Assembly: GCA_910592205.1 (NCBI GenBank)
Contig: CAJVPJ010000170.1
Coordinates: 1 to 38,062, forward strand
DNA from: Paraglomus occultum
Lineage: Eukaryota; Glomeromycota; Glomeromycetes; Paraglomerales; Paraglomeraceae
Direction of reading: 5' to 3'
DNA: 38,062 nucleotides
Of the stretch, positions 22,902 through 35,780 are shown piece after piece. The position numbers were made by a program, and so were the translations under genes. The notes beneath the pieces are model-generated. The model saw only the letters and a list, made by a program, of their open reading frames with translations, did no database searches and was not told where the DNA came from. Numbering within the stretch: the first letter of the stretch is position 1; every line of letters starts with the position of its first letter.

Positions 22902-24753
22902 ATGGATAGTCTTAATAATGACGTACGTCGATATATGCTATCACTGTTTGTTGAGAGAGATGATGCTTTGTGTTTGTTACGTCAATTCCTAATGCTGAAT
23001 AGGCAGGTTAGTAAGGGATCTCATACTCGCGTTGTTTAAATCAGCAAGAATGAATATAAAAAGTGAAATGAAAATGAATTAGATATTCGAGTGAGGTGTC
23101 CAAAAAGAAGGAAGTATGTGTGCAAATGAAATATAGATATATGAACAGTTTTTACTCTTTAGTAAATGGATTATATTATTTATATTCAATTATCGTAGCA
23201 ACAGTATGTAACCAATTCTTTAAAATTCCCATCCTACTATAAAACAGTGGAGCACTCTTGCCGTGGAACATCTGTATAAAGACCCTTGGACAAGATGGCA
23301 GCATCAGTTTGTTAGTCAGCCAGTACGTGCTAAACAATTAATAGATACATTTAACAAATGTCTACAAAACTACGAAGAAAATAATTCCACGTCGATTGCT
23401 GTCGATCGTCCACCCAGACGTCCTCGCCCCGACACCTACCTTGCAACTACTAACGAGTTTGAGATTCCTCTCTGGGATTATGTATCAATGGTAAAAAACC
23501 TCCACGTACCTGCCCTGTACAAATGTGTACAAATCTGGAATCAGCACACTCCAAACATGAATAATTCACAAGAATTTTTGTGCCGCAAGTTTAATGACTT
23601 GTTCCAGGCCTTTGTCCAAAAAGCGCAAATCAAAGAATGCACATTCGAAGAATCAGCCGAGCCATCATCGTATCCGCATATACCTGGACTGCTGACGTTT
23701 ATGGCAACTTCCCTTCGCGCTCGTCATGTCGATTTGAGATATCTAAATCTGGGTTATTTCGAATGTACGGATGAAGATTTGAGAGTTCTTGCTGATAATT
23801 GTAAACATCTCGAGACATTTAAAATACGTGCAACCAAATGCAGCGATGAGGCATTGGCCAATCTTATCAGTTCACAAAAAAAACTGGTAAAACTGAAAAT
23901 AAGGCTTGCCAATGATATAAAGTTGACCCTGGAGGCAATCGGATCCCAATCTGCTTCGCTGGTAAAGTTGAGGATAATTGCCTGTAGAATGAGTTCATGC
24001 TCTGAACCGTTCGAAGGAATAGGCGCATGCAAGCAACTCAGATCGTTGTATATCAGAAATGCAAGAGATTTCAGAACTAATACGCCTACTTTGATGATGC
24101 CAATCGCCAACAATTGTGAGTTTCATAATGTCGATTTCTCGGGTACAAATATTCCGGCTGTCGTAATTGCGTCGATAGCAGAAACATCTAAATTGACTCT
24201 ACGCAGGGTTCACATAAATAGAGCTAATAGTCATTACGTTGGCGAAGACGACGAATCAGGGACAGAACAATTGCTCGACATGTCTGTTGGCATTAGAGCA
24301 TTGGGTGACCATGCAAAAAACTTGGCTGAGTTTGAGCGCAACATTCTTCCAATTGAAGCTGATGCATTAATCTACATGTTGAGGTTAATCGGACGTCAAC
24401 TGCATAGGTTGGAAATTGGTTCCAGCGCCATGGCATCCAGGGAATCGTCCGATCTTGTTACAGCAATCGGTCTTTATTGTCCTAACATAACCAGTCTTGA
24501 CATATCATGTTTTCTTTTTAGTGAAGGAGCATTTTCAGAAATACTAAGAAGATGTAAGAAGCTGCAGGTGCTCTATCTTCATAACATACCTATTGTGAAT
24601 GATACGTTATTACGTATGATTAGGGAGGAATTAGGAGGTACGCTAAAGGATCTATATCTGAGCAATCATCGTGCAAGCGTAGATGCAGTAGCGGAATTGG
24701 ACTCAATAATGGAAGTGATTGATGAAGGGCCTTACGAAGACGAAGAATATTAA
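22902..24753 (+). CDS. F-box-like leucine-rich repeat protein
   Basis: Two exons in phase 0: 22902-23006 (MDSLNNDVRRYMLSLFVERD... ending LMLNRQ) and 23248-24753 (starting WSTLAVEHLYKDPWTRW), total about 536 residues. The short exon plus WSTLAVEHLYKDPW resembles the end of an F-box helix set (typical W-x-x-LA-x-x-LL-W pattern), although the canonical LP start is missing. Degenerate leucine-rich repeats follow, for example LRYLNLGYFECTDEDLRVLA, LVKLRIIACRMSS and ITSLDISCFLFSEGAFSEIL. The tail is acidic (DEGPYEDEEY). Such proteins are abundant in Mucoromycota and are assumed to present substrates to SCF ubiquitin ligases. The substrate is unknown. It lies tail-to-tail with the THADA homologue, 300 bp away. 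Confidence 0.8.
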
Positions 24754-25053
24754 CATATCGTGCGACAACAGGGACGTTACTAAAAAAAGCACTCAGGGTG
24801 CGCACATCAGGTTGTTGGTAATCTGTAGGTGGAATTATGATTTATTTAATATCCTTGGTACATAATGAGCTAATTCTCAGGATTTGGACGGTTTGTCAAC
24901 ACGCTTATAGTATATATATATATTACCCAAATGCCGCTCTCCTTATAATAATATTTATGTAATTATTGTATTCCATCATCTAATATCGTTTTCCAATCGA
25001 TATCAACTTTATTGCATTAATAAATAAATTGTACAGTTGTGAGATTGAATAAT

Positions 25054-28000
25054 CTAAATTTTTGTGTCTGTCTGAATGCTACTCTGAGTGACGCTAGACG
25101 TAAGAAATAATGGCACGTTCCCATATTTGTCTTTATAGACACTGTTTACCAGCAACTCGTACAGTAAAGGATGTAACATGTGAGTATTCTGCTGGACAAG
25201 TTCGATAATATTATTGTATCCTGTTCCATGAGAGTAGAAATGCATTAGAATTGAATTCATGCTACAACAGATTGATCAATGAATTGTATACATACCACTC
25301 TCAATTTCATTTCTCTTTTTATTTGCCATACGCAACCCAAGTATGACCATGAGAATAGTTCTATAAGTCACAAGGAAAACGTCTGATCTTGAAGTCAGTC
25401 CCAGTGGTCCCTGATTGTTCTAATTACATAATGAATGGATTTATCAAAATCCTTGACAATTAATGTTCGATAACAGACATTACTTACGGCATTCTTCAGT
25501 ATGCTTATAGCACCTTTAAGTTGCTCTATAGCAAATAGGGGTATGTCGTTGCAAATTACATCTGGGATTTGCAGCATGTCAGCATCTGCCGTTGCGTCAC
25601 AAAGACATCTGAATGATAGCTGTACATCAATTAAGTCTTCTTTAAAGATGTTTGGATTCTCGACCGCAAATAACGTACGCTGAGGGCTCATTGCATTTGC
25701 CAATATGTTATCTATAATATCATAAATCAATACTAAGCAAAAACCTTGTGTCAAAATGACTATAACTCCACAGAAATTTAGCAAACCTGGTTTCTGTTCA
25801 GCAGTGAGTATTTTCAAGAATGAAGCGTAAAAGTATAGGGACCTTGAATATTGCTTTGTCAAATATTCATAACACATCTCGCGCGCTTTTTCGTAATCTA
25901 CGGGAACCTTGGAATTTGGAGTTTTGAGCGAACAATATGGATGAATAATAATAATAGGTAACAACATAATACCATCAAAAATATATACCTTCAGTTCCAT
26001 CGATTTCGATATTAACGTTGCCGCACTCTCCCTGATGTTTATATCGTCATCCTAAATACAGAGTTTGGCAACTGAGTTTTTGACGCGACTATCATATTGA
26101 CGATCCGCAATCTTACGTACTTGTACCAACCGAATAATTATTTCATACAGTATCATCACATGTGGAGTGATTCTCTCAGCATACGTCTTCCTGTCCTTAA
26201 ACAGAAATCGAGAAAAAAAATGGAGCGATTGCATTGTTGATTCACGCAAGCGCAAATTCTAATCAACACATAAATATTATTAGTAAACATACATTAAGGT
26301 TGTGGTCATAACTTTGGGACTCGCTTGTAGTTAAAAATTACACACCATGTCTGCTTGACTGTATTTGTTTGCATATTCGACCCATTTCGTAAAGTATTGG
26401 CTTTTCACCTCCATTGATGACTCTTGCATCCATGTTTGAGACAGAACGGCACCCAACAGAGGTAACATTGACTCTGTCACTAATAGGCTATTCATACGCT
26501 CCATGTAAGATTCTACTATAGTTCTCCAAAAATCTTGTATTCCAACATCACTTTCGCAGCTGGCTGATGGAATGGGTTGTTCCGGGTCTAGCAGAGTAAG
26601 CAGCTCAACTGCACGTTGAAGACAATCCATAGACGGTTCTCCATCACAAATCATTCTAACCAGTTTCTTTTGTAAAATAGTATAGTTAAACCTATGGCAG
26701 AGATCAATGTTAGATACGCAAGCTTACTGGAACGATAATGTCATCAAATAGAAACTTACTGGTTCACCATCTTGATTTTTTGAATCAACTGACTCAGGAC
26801 GCATCCCCGTACTTCATAATCTTTATCTGCTAATAATTCGACTATCGTGTTCCAATTATCTCTAGTAAATGTCTCGTGAGAGAGAATGTAGTTGACAATG
26901 ATTTTCGCCATAGTCTCTCTCACTAAATGGTACGAAATAGACGAGCCGTTATCGGAAGAGATTTCTGATCGACATAGATCGAACACTATGCTGCGGAGAT
27001 TGGAAGACTTTTCATTCATAAGCGTAATATATTCTACAACAAATATAACGTCACTAATCAGTAATTGTTAAGCAGACTTGCAATTCTTGTGCTCTTATAA
27101 TTACAATGCCCCCTTTTTTATTAATCACCTTTTCTATGATGCTCGATAATCCCAAAGGTAATCCAACTATCATCAAACACAAACTCGTATATTATTTCCA
27201 GAAACAAATGTCTCGTCACGGCACACTCATTCACGCGCGTCGCAATATCGAGTTTATCAACAAACACGCGCGGAATCTCGGTAAGAAATACTATACCCAA
27301 AATAAATAATTAGTATTTCATGCATTCAATACAATCACGTACGATTTACCTACGTTTTGCAGTCTCATAAGACGCTACTCCGGTTTTCAAATGACCTCGA
27401 AACAGTTGCCGAATCTGAGCCAACCGTCCATGAAGTGCGTTCTGATTGGACAGATTACACGCATAGAGTATATCAGAACATGTCTGAAGTAGATGATCAG
27501 ATGATATGAGTGGGGTCAAGGCACGTGCAGCCATTTCTCGTGTCTAAAGAATGATGAATGTCAAACGTGAATAATAAAGTAGGCGAATTGCGACTACTGT
27601 CCGGATACGACAAGTCATAATAATGAGTACCTTTTGAATGCGAGACTTGCAGCACTCGATAACAAGTGGAACAAATGTTGACAAACTTAATACCGAGTGG
27701 GCGCTTTCCATCAAACTCGGATAAAGCCTCGATAAAAGTGTCAACACTGGATATAACCCGGGATGAATCTGACTCGTTTCCTTATCATCCTGTGGGCAAA
27801 GAAAATTGACATTAATTATCATCGTCTTTGAAGCAATGTCCAACCTCCCTCACTAGTAATGATACACATACTTTAACCAATTGCTCAACGGCTATTCTTA
27901 ATTCATTCATTAGGAATGGGTGTAACTTGGGAAATCTCGAGAAAAACTCCCTGCCAGTAAGTTTATTGATAGAATGTTGTTCATCCTTTACTTTTTTCGT

Positions 28001-31000
28001 CCCAAACACTCTCTGAACCAATGTCGAGAATAACATGACGGAGCAATTACGTATTGCCCAACTGTGCGATGCGAATCCCCTGATACTCAACATTATTCCA
28101 TCTGCTACGAACGTTAGCACTTCGGTTGCCAGTCTAGCATCCATAAAAATGGTGCGCAGGGAGTTGAATGCATGAACCTGAGGAAGGTCGAGCGCTTCAT
28201 CACTTGTTGGATAATGTGGCATCGTTGCTATACTTAAAAGTGTTTTTATTGTCCATGGAAGAATTACGCGATGGTTGGATGGTTCGTTAGACACGACTGC
28301 CAAAATACAGAGAGGAAGCCCACCACTTCTACGCGTAATAGACACTTTGTTGCTGTGGATGGTCTTTATATCGGCCTACAAAAAGAGTATTATAAGAAGA
28401 TGGCAATACGTTACACCGCTTCTTGTCACTTGTCTTTTTACCTCAACCCATCCTCTTGCCATATCTATCAAAGATTTACCACCAGAATTGAGCAATCTCG
28501 AACATAATGCTGCGTATCCAGGATATATGGACGAAAATGCACCACGATGTCGAATACTAGTCAACAGATTACGAATCAAATCGCCAGAGGAGATGAAATC
28601 TTCATAGGTAATTATTGAAAACTGCAGTTCGTCAATAAGTAATGATTGTTAATCAAAGTCATGCACGTAGCGATCGAACAATTCTATACATACTTCATCA
28701 CTGATGCCATTCATTGTAGTAGGAGTACGTGACAGAATAATGCCTAGTAATGAACTGTCGAATAGACATTTGGTTGGTTCTATCAATATATCAAAAGCCT
28801 AAAACTTGCAGGTCAAACCATTTATTCACCTTGCCTCTTTAACAGCCCTCCAACAATAGCTTAAAAGAACTTGGTGCTTGGGACTATCCTCTTGACCATC
28901 ATCTTGACAATCCTCGTCCTCATCGGTCACCACTCTCACGTCGATATCAATCTCATCATCTTCCATAAGTATATTACCTTCGGGAGCAGCGGCTGAGAGA
29001 ACGTCTATTACAACATCACAGATATCTCTGATTAGTTTCAACGTAAATTTATGTATTTGGCGCCAGTGGCTGATATGAGACTTGATGATTGGTGAAGAGT
29101 ATGAAAGCTCTTGGAATATGTATTGGAGAGCAAGAAGAGTTCCTTGAATTGGATGTTTCCTTGACGCAAGAAGAAGGTTGCTGGATGCAAAAGTAATCTG
29201 ACTGTGAAGAAAGTTTAAGAGTTTATTCGTAAAATCGACTAAAAAAAATAAAATTAAAATTAACAGGCTTAGTATAATTAGAGTGTAAAAATCTGTGAAT
29301 CTGACACGACTATAATGTATATAATAATATCAGTTACTTTTTTTGCACTAATTCTTACTCAACTCTTTCCTACTAACCGCTCGGTACTCCTGTCATTTCT
29401 ACAGTCTCAACTCCAGACATGTCGTTATCGACCTCCAGTTCAAAACCCAACTCAACCACATACTTAACAAACACAATACGAAACACCATAGCGCCACCAT
29501 CACTCTCTGCTGCGCGTCCACTTTTTAACTTTGTGAATGCCCAATCCAGCACATTCTGAGCTTTCTCTTTACTCTCGATGCCCGGTAGTGGTGCCGGAAA
29601 AATACGCAACACGTCATACGCTTCTTGTCTATTTGGAACGTATGAATTCATCAACAGATCAAACAAAGTCAGACTTAGTTGCGGAGTGGCAAATGGAAGT
29701 CGAAAGGGAAACTCGGGCAACTTTCCATGCTTGACAGTGTATCCCGCAGGTGGTGGCGTCGAATCTATTCCAAAATGTTTGATTAAAAGATGAAGTAATT
29801 TTAATGATGTCGATACCCGTTGATACGACGCTCCAGGGTAAAGTTGTTGAACCAGTAAATGGATAAGCCATCTCAGAAAATGTTCTATTTCGTCCACTCG
29901 TCGTTTAATCTTTATTACCGCTTCTACATCTCCGTACGCCTTTTTCTTGCCCAGGTATTCTCTCCATTGACCATATAGATTACCGTGCAATCGACTAAAT
30001 AATTTAGTAAAATGCGCTAATAATCGTTGCCTGAATTCTGGTAAAGTCGAATTCAAATTGAGAGAAATAAACTCTTTTAATAAAGATATCTCGATAGAAT
30101 TGATGCTGCTGGTTCGCTTGTGCGATTCACATATCAAACCCAACGCGTCAACACGTAACATTTTGTCGGGATGATACATAGAATCATACAAGAATTGTGT
30201 GTGAATCAAACGATTGTTTTCTTTATTAGCAGGGAAGCCACTGACAAGCGATTCTCCGTCGATAAGGTCAAGCGAGCGGCCTACTTTGATAGTAGTAATT
30301 AGAGCGTGGAGTCGATACTCGTCTTTGGTGACAAAGCTCTTGTTGGAGTCAGACTGGAATACTGAAATCAATGTCCAAAATGCTTCGGGTGTTGCTTTTA
30401 GTAAGTAAGGTAGAAGGAGATTATCAATGTTCTTGCGGCGTTTGGCATTATCTGATGAAAGTGCACGACATACTGGCTCCAACCACAGATCAATCCATCC
30501 ACCGGCAGTCGTATTCTTTAAATGAAAAATTCAATTAAATATCAGAAATTTGATTGACGTAACATATGCATTAAGCATCAAAATCATGACTTGACAACCT
30601 CGTTTCCGGCGTTACGCTGGTCCGTAACCTCTTTCATTTTCGCGTCCAACAAAACCTTCACAGCCTCACAAGCCTTCGACGCAATAACTAAATTGTCCAT
30701 TACTTCGATACAATCACATATTACATCTTTTTTCATTCCTAATACAACATCCGCTCCTATTCTCGGAATCAACATTGACATGAGTGAGTATTTGACCTTG
30801 CGATATTTATCAAATTCGAGGAGTTGCTTCATCAGATGTTGGAGAAATAAAGCGTGTTCGGATACTGTGGAGCAAAGCGCGGCCTTCAGTTGGAGAACAT
30901 TGAGAAGACTATGAAAGATAAATCTAACTTTGTGTTGGATGGCGTCGATAGGATCGTCCCAGTAGTTGTAGACGTAAGATATTAATACAGAGATAATCGT

Positions 31001-32596
31001 AGGTGTTAATAGAGATTCGATGGTTTCAGCCGTCAGAGTGACGAAACACGCGTGAACAGGATTGGATGAGGTATTGAGAGTTCTAGCACCCTTTTTAGCT
31101 GCGTTTGGTTTGATTGTTATTTTCTTGTTTGTGTTCTCTTGACATTTAAGTATACTCTGTGTCTCGGTCAACCATAGTCCCATGGTCTCGAACGCAATTA
31201 GCTTAACTTGTGGTGATATTTGGGCTTCACAAAAGTAGGCGACACTTATAAATAACAGATGATAAAGTGACGCTGGTACATGGTTCTCGACGTCTGTCTT
31301 TAACACTCTGACATCGGTATTCGCGGCATTTACTAAATGCGCCGTCAGTACATCATATCCTACATTAGATAACAACCCACGGCAGATGAATAGCATTGGT
31401 GTATTGTCGTTTGTCCACCCGCTGTCGGATTGTAGACACTCTGGCATGTTAACTTGCAATCTGGTTACCAAAAGCGAAGCAGTAGTATCGGCAGAACGGT
31501 TATGAATAAAGAATGTCAAGAATATTTGCGTGCTTATAAAAGAAGCGGTTCCTGTCAATTGGAAGCATGCGGCAAAAGTCATCCCCGCCAATTGACTTAG
31601 GTCTTTGATATAGATATCATTAGCACATATTTCTAAGCACGCGTTCATTAGATTGCGTGTCAATGTCAATATCCCTTTGATGTTTGGTAGTTTATTGCAA
31701 TGATTGTCTTTATCATCATCATCGCCTCCGTCTTCTTCAACATGTCTTTCAAGCACTTCAAACGATGGTCGTATATTTTCTTCAAACTTTGAAAGGAGAG
31801 CCAACAACGTCTTGATAACATATTGCACATCATCCATCAACAATGCCAACTCCATCGAGGACGACGCGCTATCTCTTATGCTATCTTTCGTATTACGTGC
31901 GTTAATGTTCTGTACCTGTTCGACTGACGTAGTCAAACAATTGGTGAGAAAGTGAATAGTTTCCCATATGGCTGATCGAACTGTATCAAATCCAATTGAA
32001 AAGTCCAGTGTCAAGTATATTGAAAACGCCTTTTGCCATAGGCAGTGATCAGTGTACTGAGTATGGGTAATGTATTTATCATACTGCTGAGCGAATGTTA
32101 GATGACTGCGAGAGTCTGAATCCAGCACAATACGATAACATGCATCCAATATTGGGATACAATGCCGTTTAATCAGCGTTTCAGTAGTCGTAAAGTATAT
32201 TTTAGATATTACATTTTCTACGATAACGAGCTGCTCTTTATGTTCTGGAGTGAGATCGACATGCAATTGATCTGATCTATGGCCACTACTTTTGCTTTGA
32301 CGCTTGATAGATGGGAGAGATTTCTCTGTTACAAATTACAGATGTGAGAAAAAAATACCATCCGAATGTCAATTTAAACATTTGATTATGACCAAGTTTT
32401 TACCGATTTTCTTTAAATATTCACACTGTTTCTCCCATGTAGCTTCAATGTCATTGATAAAAGCGCGAATGATTTCGATACTCGGATGCAGTCGAGCGGT
32501 GGGATGGCTTTCCGCATATTCTGTGATGCAATCTAACCATGAATGATTGATCGTGACAGGTGCCCGCGCTGCAATCTTCCTTGCGTCTGAAGACAT
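25054..32596 (-). CDS. THADA/Trm732-like tRNA methylation scaffold (DUF2428)
   Basis: Eighteen exons rebuilt with frame kept throughout: 32596-32404, 32325-30599, 30515-29378, 29238-28835, 28798-28694, 28621-28442, 28375-27872, 27789-27631, 27543-27354, 27290-27129, 27033-26760, 26691-26346, 26258-26121, 26051-25989, 25907-25787, 25711-25488, 25419-25292, 25261-25054. They sum to about 2087 residues, near human THADA (about 1950). Signatures: VDALGLICESHKR, NLNSTLPEFRQRLL, LLSYCWRAVKE, LLTSIRHRGAFSSIYPGY, SITRRSGGLPLCILA, PQVHAFNSLRTIFMD, SWAIRNCSVMLFSTL and TGREFFSRFPKLHPFL. The rest is HEAT-like helical repeats. Yeast Trm732 partners the methyltransferase Trm7 to 2'-O-methylate tRNA position 32; THADA is its animal counterpart. 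The exon ending at 28835 uses a GC donor. Confidence 0.93.
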
Positions 32597-32911
32597 GCAG
32601 ATTGATCGACAAAAAAATTTTTTATCTACGTGAATGACGATCTATGATTGGACGATCCGTAACCGACTCGCAAGACAAGTACATACGACAGACACTATAA
32701 GGACTCTGATATCAGTTATAAATACTCGACAAAACAGTCAACGAGCTCTTTTTCATTATGTGACTGGTTCTTATGGCTTCTCAATTGAGCTTTATTCCCG
32801 TAAAAGTGGTTTGAGCAATACCCAGGACATACTGCGAGCATGACTTAACAACGAATGACCACCACCAATTACGCATGTGCGAGTGACTGTCACGCGCCAT
32901 GGAGTATTCTA

Positions 32912-32980
32912 GCAACAACAAACAAGACTGATGACAACAAACAACAACAAATAACAACACAACAACAACACCAACAAGAA
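32912..32980 (+). repeat. Imperfect CAA microsatellite
   Basis: About 70 bases dominated by CAA/ACA triplets (for example AACAACAAACAAG and CACAACAACAACACC) with small interruptions. It lies between two divergent gene starts. Confidence 0.75.
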
Positions 32981-33120
32981 CGAAGCAACATAACAGTACA
33001 TCGTGTTACATTTTGCTGCATCGTATGTAATCATACACGAGACATAATCCACAAACAGAAGCCTTCTGTCAACAAAACGCGATGTTTGTGTCGCGTCATG
33101 TCTATCGCGTCAGTTATGAT

Positions 33121-33128
33121 TATATAAA
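33121..33128 (+). promoter_or_regulatory. TATA box of the HMG-like gene
   Basis: TATATAAA located 122 bases before the ATG at 33250, followed by a G-poor leader rich in A and C. Inferred from position and consensus. Confidence 0.4.
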
Positions 33129-33249
33129 GAGCATCTGGAGGAGCATAGCCGACTCACCACACAGAAAGAGTATCAACGTCGAGAACGACTGTTATTCCTC
33201 TCAGACGAATCATACAAAAGACACACAAATTCATTGATTAATAATCGAA

Positions 33250-33632
33250 ATGGCCAGAGAAAAGACTACCCGCAAGAGTGCCAGTATGTCATTAACTAAC
33301 TTTACAATGAGCGAAATCTTTGTTTACGTTACTGATTTTTCGTTTTGCTTTCCTTTGCTTTTTTGTCTTTAGCTACCAAGAAACTCTCGCCTTATAACAA
33401 ATACGTAAAAAGCGAACTTCCCAAAGTCAAAGCTGATAATCCAGACTTGGATCATAAAGCAGCATTCAAATTAGTGGCAGAGCGCTGGAAGAACTCGTAA
33501 GTCAAAGGATCTTTCACTTGTGTTGGGTTTTAAAGCGTATCGTTTGTTAATACTAACATTTACGAATATTCATACAGTCCTGAAAATCCAAAGAGTCCTG
33601 AATATCCAAAGAACAACCAAACCCAAAAGTGA
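33250..33632 (+). CDS. Minimal YABBY/HMG-box-like protein (70 residues)
   Basis: Three exons (33250-33283, 33373-33496, 33578-33632). The second intron has a perfect TACTAAC branch site at about 33551. The product is MAREKTTRKSA-TTKKLSPYNKYVKSELPKV followed by KADNPDLDHKAAFKLVAERW and a tail KNSPENPKSPEYPKNNQTQK. The core SPYNKYVKSELPKVKADNP...DHKAAFKLVAERWKNSP matches the HMG-like DNA-binding domain of YABBY-type proteins, with the basic start, PYN motif and the final WKNSPENP. It is little more than the domain itself, flanked by a basic N-terminus. Expected to be a small nuclear DNA-binding or chromatin protein. Fungal homologues of this size exist, but their role is not established. Confidence 0.85.
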
Positions 33633-34241
33633 TTGACATAACGTCCTTGCATCTCCATGTTCTCTGCTTTTTGTAATTCGTATTATTGCCCTTTCATTGT
33701 AGAATCAACCAGGAAAACTCATCAAGGGACATTTATTTGTTATATATCCTGTATTCATTAATATCATATAATATTCTAATAAATGCTTTGCACACACCAA
33801 GTCTTTTGATGAGAATTTGAATTTGATTGCTATGTGACCAGTATGCCGAACGATCAAGTTGCTTGTCGCGCACTAGTGTCAGTGTTTGCAATTTTTGGTG
33901 TCACCGCTTTCGATATTGATTGCCAATTAAATATCCCATTAACCGTTATCAGTTGTCATTGTAATATATCTGTAATTCTATTAATACTTTGTGTGTGACA
34001 ATCGCTTTCTATAATTATACAAAGCCTTGATTGCAAAGTGCCGGCAATAACTCTTTCCAGGTATATTGTCCTTTGCTCCAATCATGCTTTCTGAGGACTT
34101 TTAGTTTGAGTTTCTTAAAGACTTTATATATTCATATTTATTTTAGTAGGTTTTTTTTTCTTAAACTTTCTTTCCCTCCTTTTCTGCCTCTCCCGTTTGT
34201 CCCCCCTTCGATACATTATTAACACAGAAAGAGCAGTAAGT
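33633..34241. other. Spacer before the nucleotide-sugar transporter
   Basis: 3' flank of the HMG-like gene (AATAAA-type signal near 33779) and a pyrimidine-rich upstream region of the transporter (T/C tracts at 34145-34206). No gene seen. Confidence 0.5.
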
Positions 34242-35780
34242 ATGGTATCCCCCGATGAGAAGCAAGATGAGAAGCCATTTCTCCCTCCTCCGGCATCTGC
34301 GTCTGCCTCCGCCTATGCTAAAGCTCAGAAACAACACTCTGCATTGGTGATATTGGGTGTAGTTGCTTTCTATTGGGCCGCATCGCTCGCGCTAGTATTT
34401 TTAAACAAATTCATACTAAGCACATCGGAATACAAGTTTCCCTATCCGTTGTTCGTTACTTGGTTCCAACTGGTTATTGCATTGCTTATATTGCTCGTAT
34501 GGGGAGGTCTTGGCACAAGGTAACAAATACAATAGGTGTTGGACGGTGATATTCGTTATATGTGGTAGAACGTAATAAGATACAGTATATAGATGAGGGA
34601 AAGTTTGCAAAACAAAAGTGAAATGTCTTGTTGAGATTTTTTAAATAACAGAAACGTAACTTTGATGATTGTGACAGATGCGTTCTGTGCATCTTACTGT
34701 ACATACATACGCTACACATTTATGAGGTCTGACGGCGCTTTTTATTTTCTAGATTCAAGGCTTTCTCTCTTATTCCACCACACGAGTTGGATTTAGCAAT
34801 AGCGCGCAAAGTTATGCCACTGAGCTTTATCTATGTCCTCATGTTGGCATTTAACAACTTGTGCTTACAATATGTGGAAGTGACATTTTACCAGGTAATT
34901 GCTCAATAGCCATATCGTGCATTAACTCACACATAAGAATGAACCGTCTAATCAATTAATGATTGTGCGCGTTTCTATTACATCACTCTATTCAACATAG
35001 GTTGCTCGCTCTCTCACTATTGTTTTCAACATCATCTTCACTTACACCCTTCTCGGTGCCAAAACTTCAGTCGCTGCATTGTGTGCATGTGCGATTGTAT
35101 TTTCTGGTTTCGTCATCGGCTCGTACGGTGAACTCAATTTTACTTGGGAAGGCGTTATTTACGGCGTAGCTTCCAGTGCATTTGTTGCATTATATGGAAT
35201 TTATGTCAAAAAGACTCTTGTCGTTGTCGGTAATAATCAATGGTAAGTAATCAAACGATTATCATATTGTTTCCGTGCAGTTATATTAATCTGGCAATAC
35301 GTGCTTATAAGCTCAACATTTTCCTTGATCTCCTCTTTTCTAGGCGACTTCTTCACTATAACACTACCCTATCAATCGCTTTCCTCTTCCCTCTTGTTGT
35401 TCTGGCCGGGGAACTTCAGGATATGTTTGCAAATGTCTACTTCTTCGACGAACCTGCATTCTGGATATTAATGGTTCTCACAGGCATCACAGGCTTTGTG
35501 ATCAATATCGCCATATTCCTTCAAATTAAATACACGACTCCTTTAACCAACAACATTTCGGGCACCGCCAAGAGCTGTGTCCAGACCGCGCTTGCTGCAT
35601 GGTACTTTGCTAATCCAATCAGTGTATTGGTAAGTAACAAATGTGACTCATATTATAATGATTTTTATTACATGAGTCTGACTCGTCACGTTTTTATAGA
35701 ACGGCATCGGTATCATCCTTGCGCTCTTTGGTTCGGGAATGTATTCGTGGGTGAGGTACAAGGAGATGGTAAAGAAGTAG
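34242..35780 (+). CDS. GDP-fucose-type nucleotide-sugar transporter (SLC35C1 family)
   Basis: Five exons (34242-34519, 34753-34894, 35001-35242, 35344-35629, 35700-35780) encode about 342 residues, normal for the family. The cytosolic N-terminus is Pro/Ala-rich. About ten membrane segments follow, beginning VILGVVAFYWAASLALVFLN-K, with FPYPLFVTWFQL typical of the TPT/SLC35C group. Other family marks are LAFNNLCLQYVEVTFYQVAR, SLTIVFNIIFTYTLLG, FTWEGVIYGVASSAFVALYG and the late TNNISGTAKSCVQTALA. The C-terminus ends RYKEMVKK, a dilysine-like end. The protein should exchange GDP-sugar for GMP across the Golgi membrane to supply glycosylation. GDP-fucose is the best guess from family likeness; GDP-mannose is less likely because the GALNK-type motif is not seen. 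The Met at 34242 begins a plausible cytosolic tail. Confidence 0.9.

Larger units (their letters stand above)
32597..33249. promoter_or_regulatory. Bidirectional promoter region between THADA and the HMG-like gene
   Basis: The two genes start back to back 653 bp apart. The space contains a CAA-rich tract (32912-32980) and a TATATAAA box for the plus-strand gene. ORFs at 32634-32843 and 32855-33127 lack domains and the latter is largely simple repeat. Confidence 0.5.

Noticed and set aside
25501-32000. Numerous plus-strand ORFs across 25.5-32 kb
   Set aside because: They are antisense shadows of the well-supported THADA exons.
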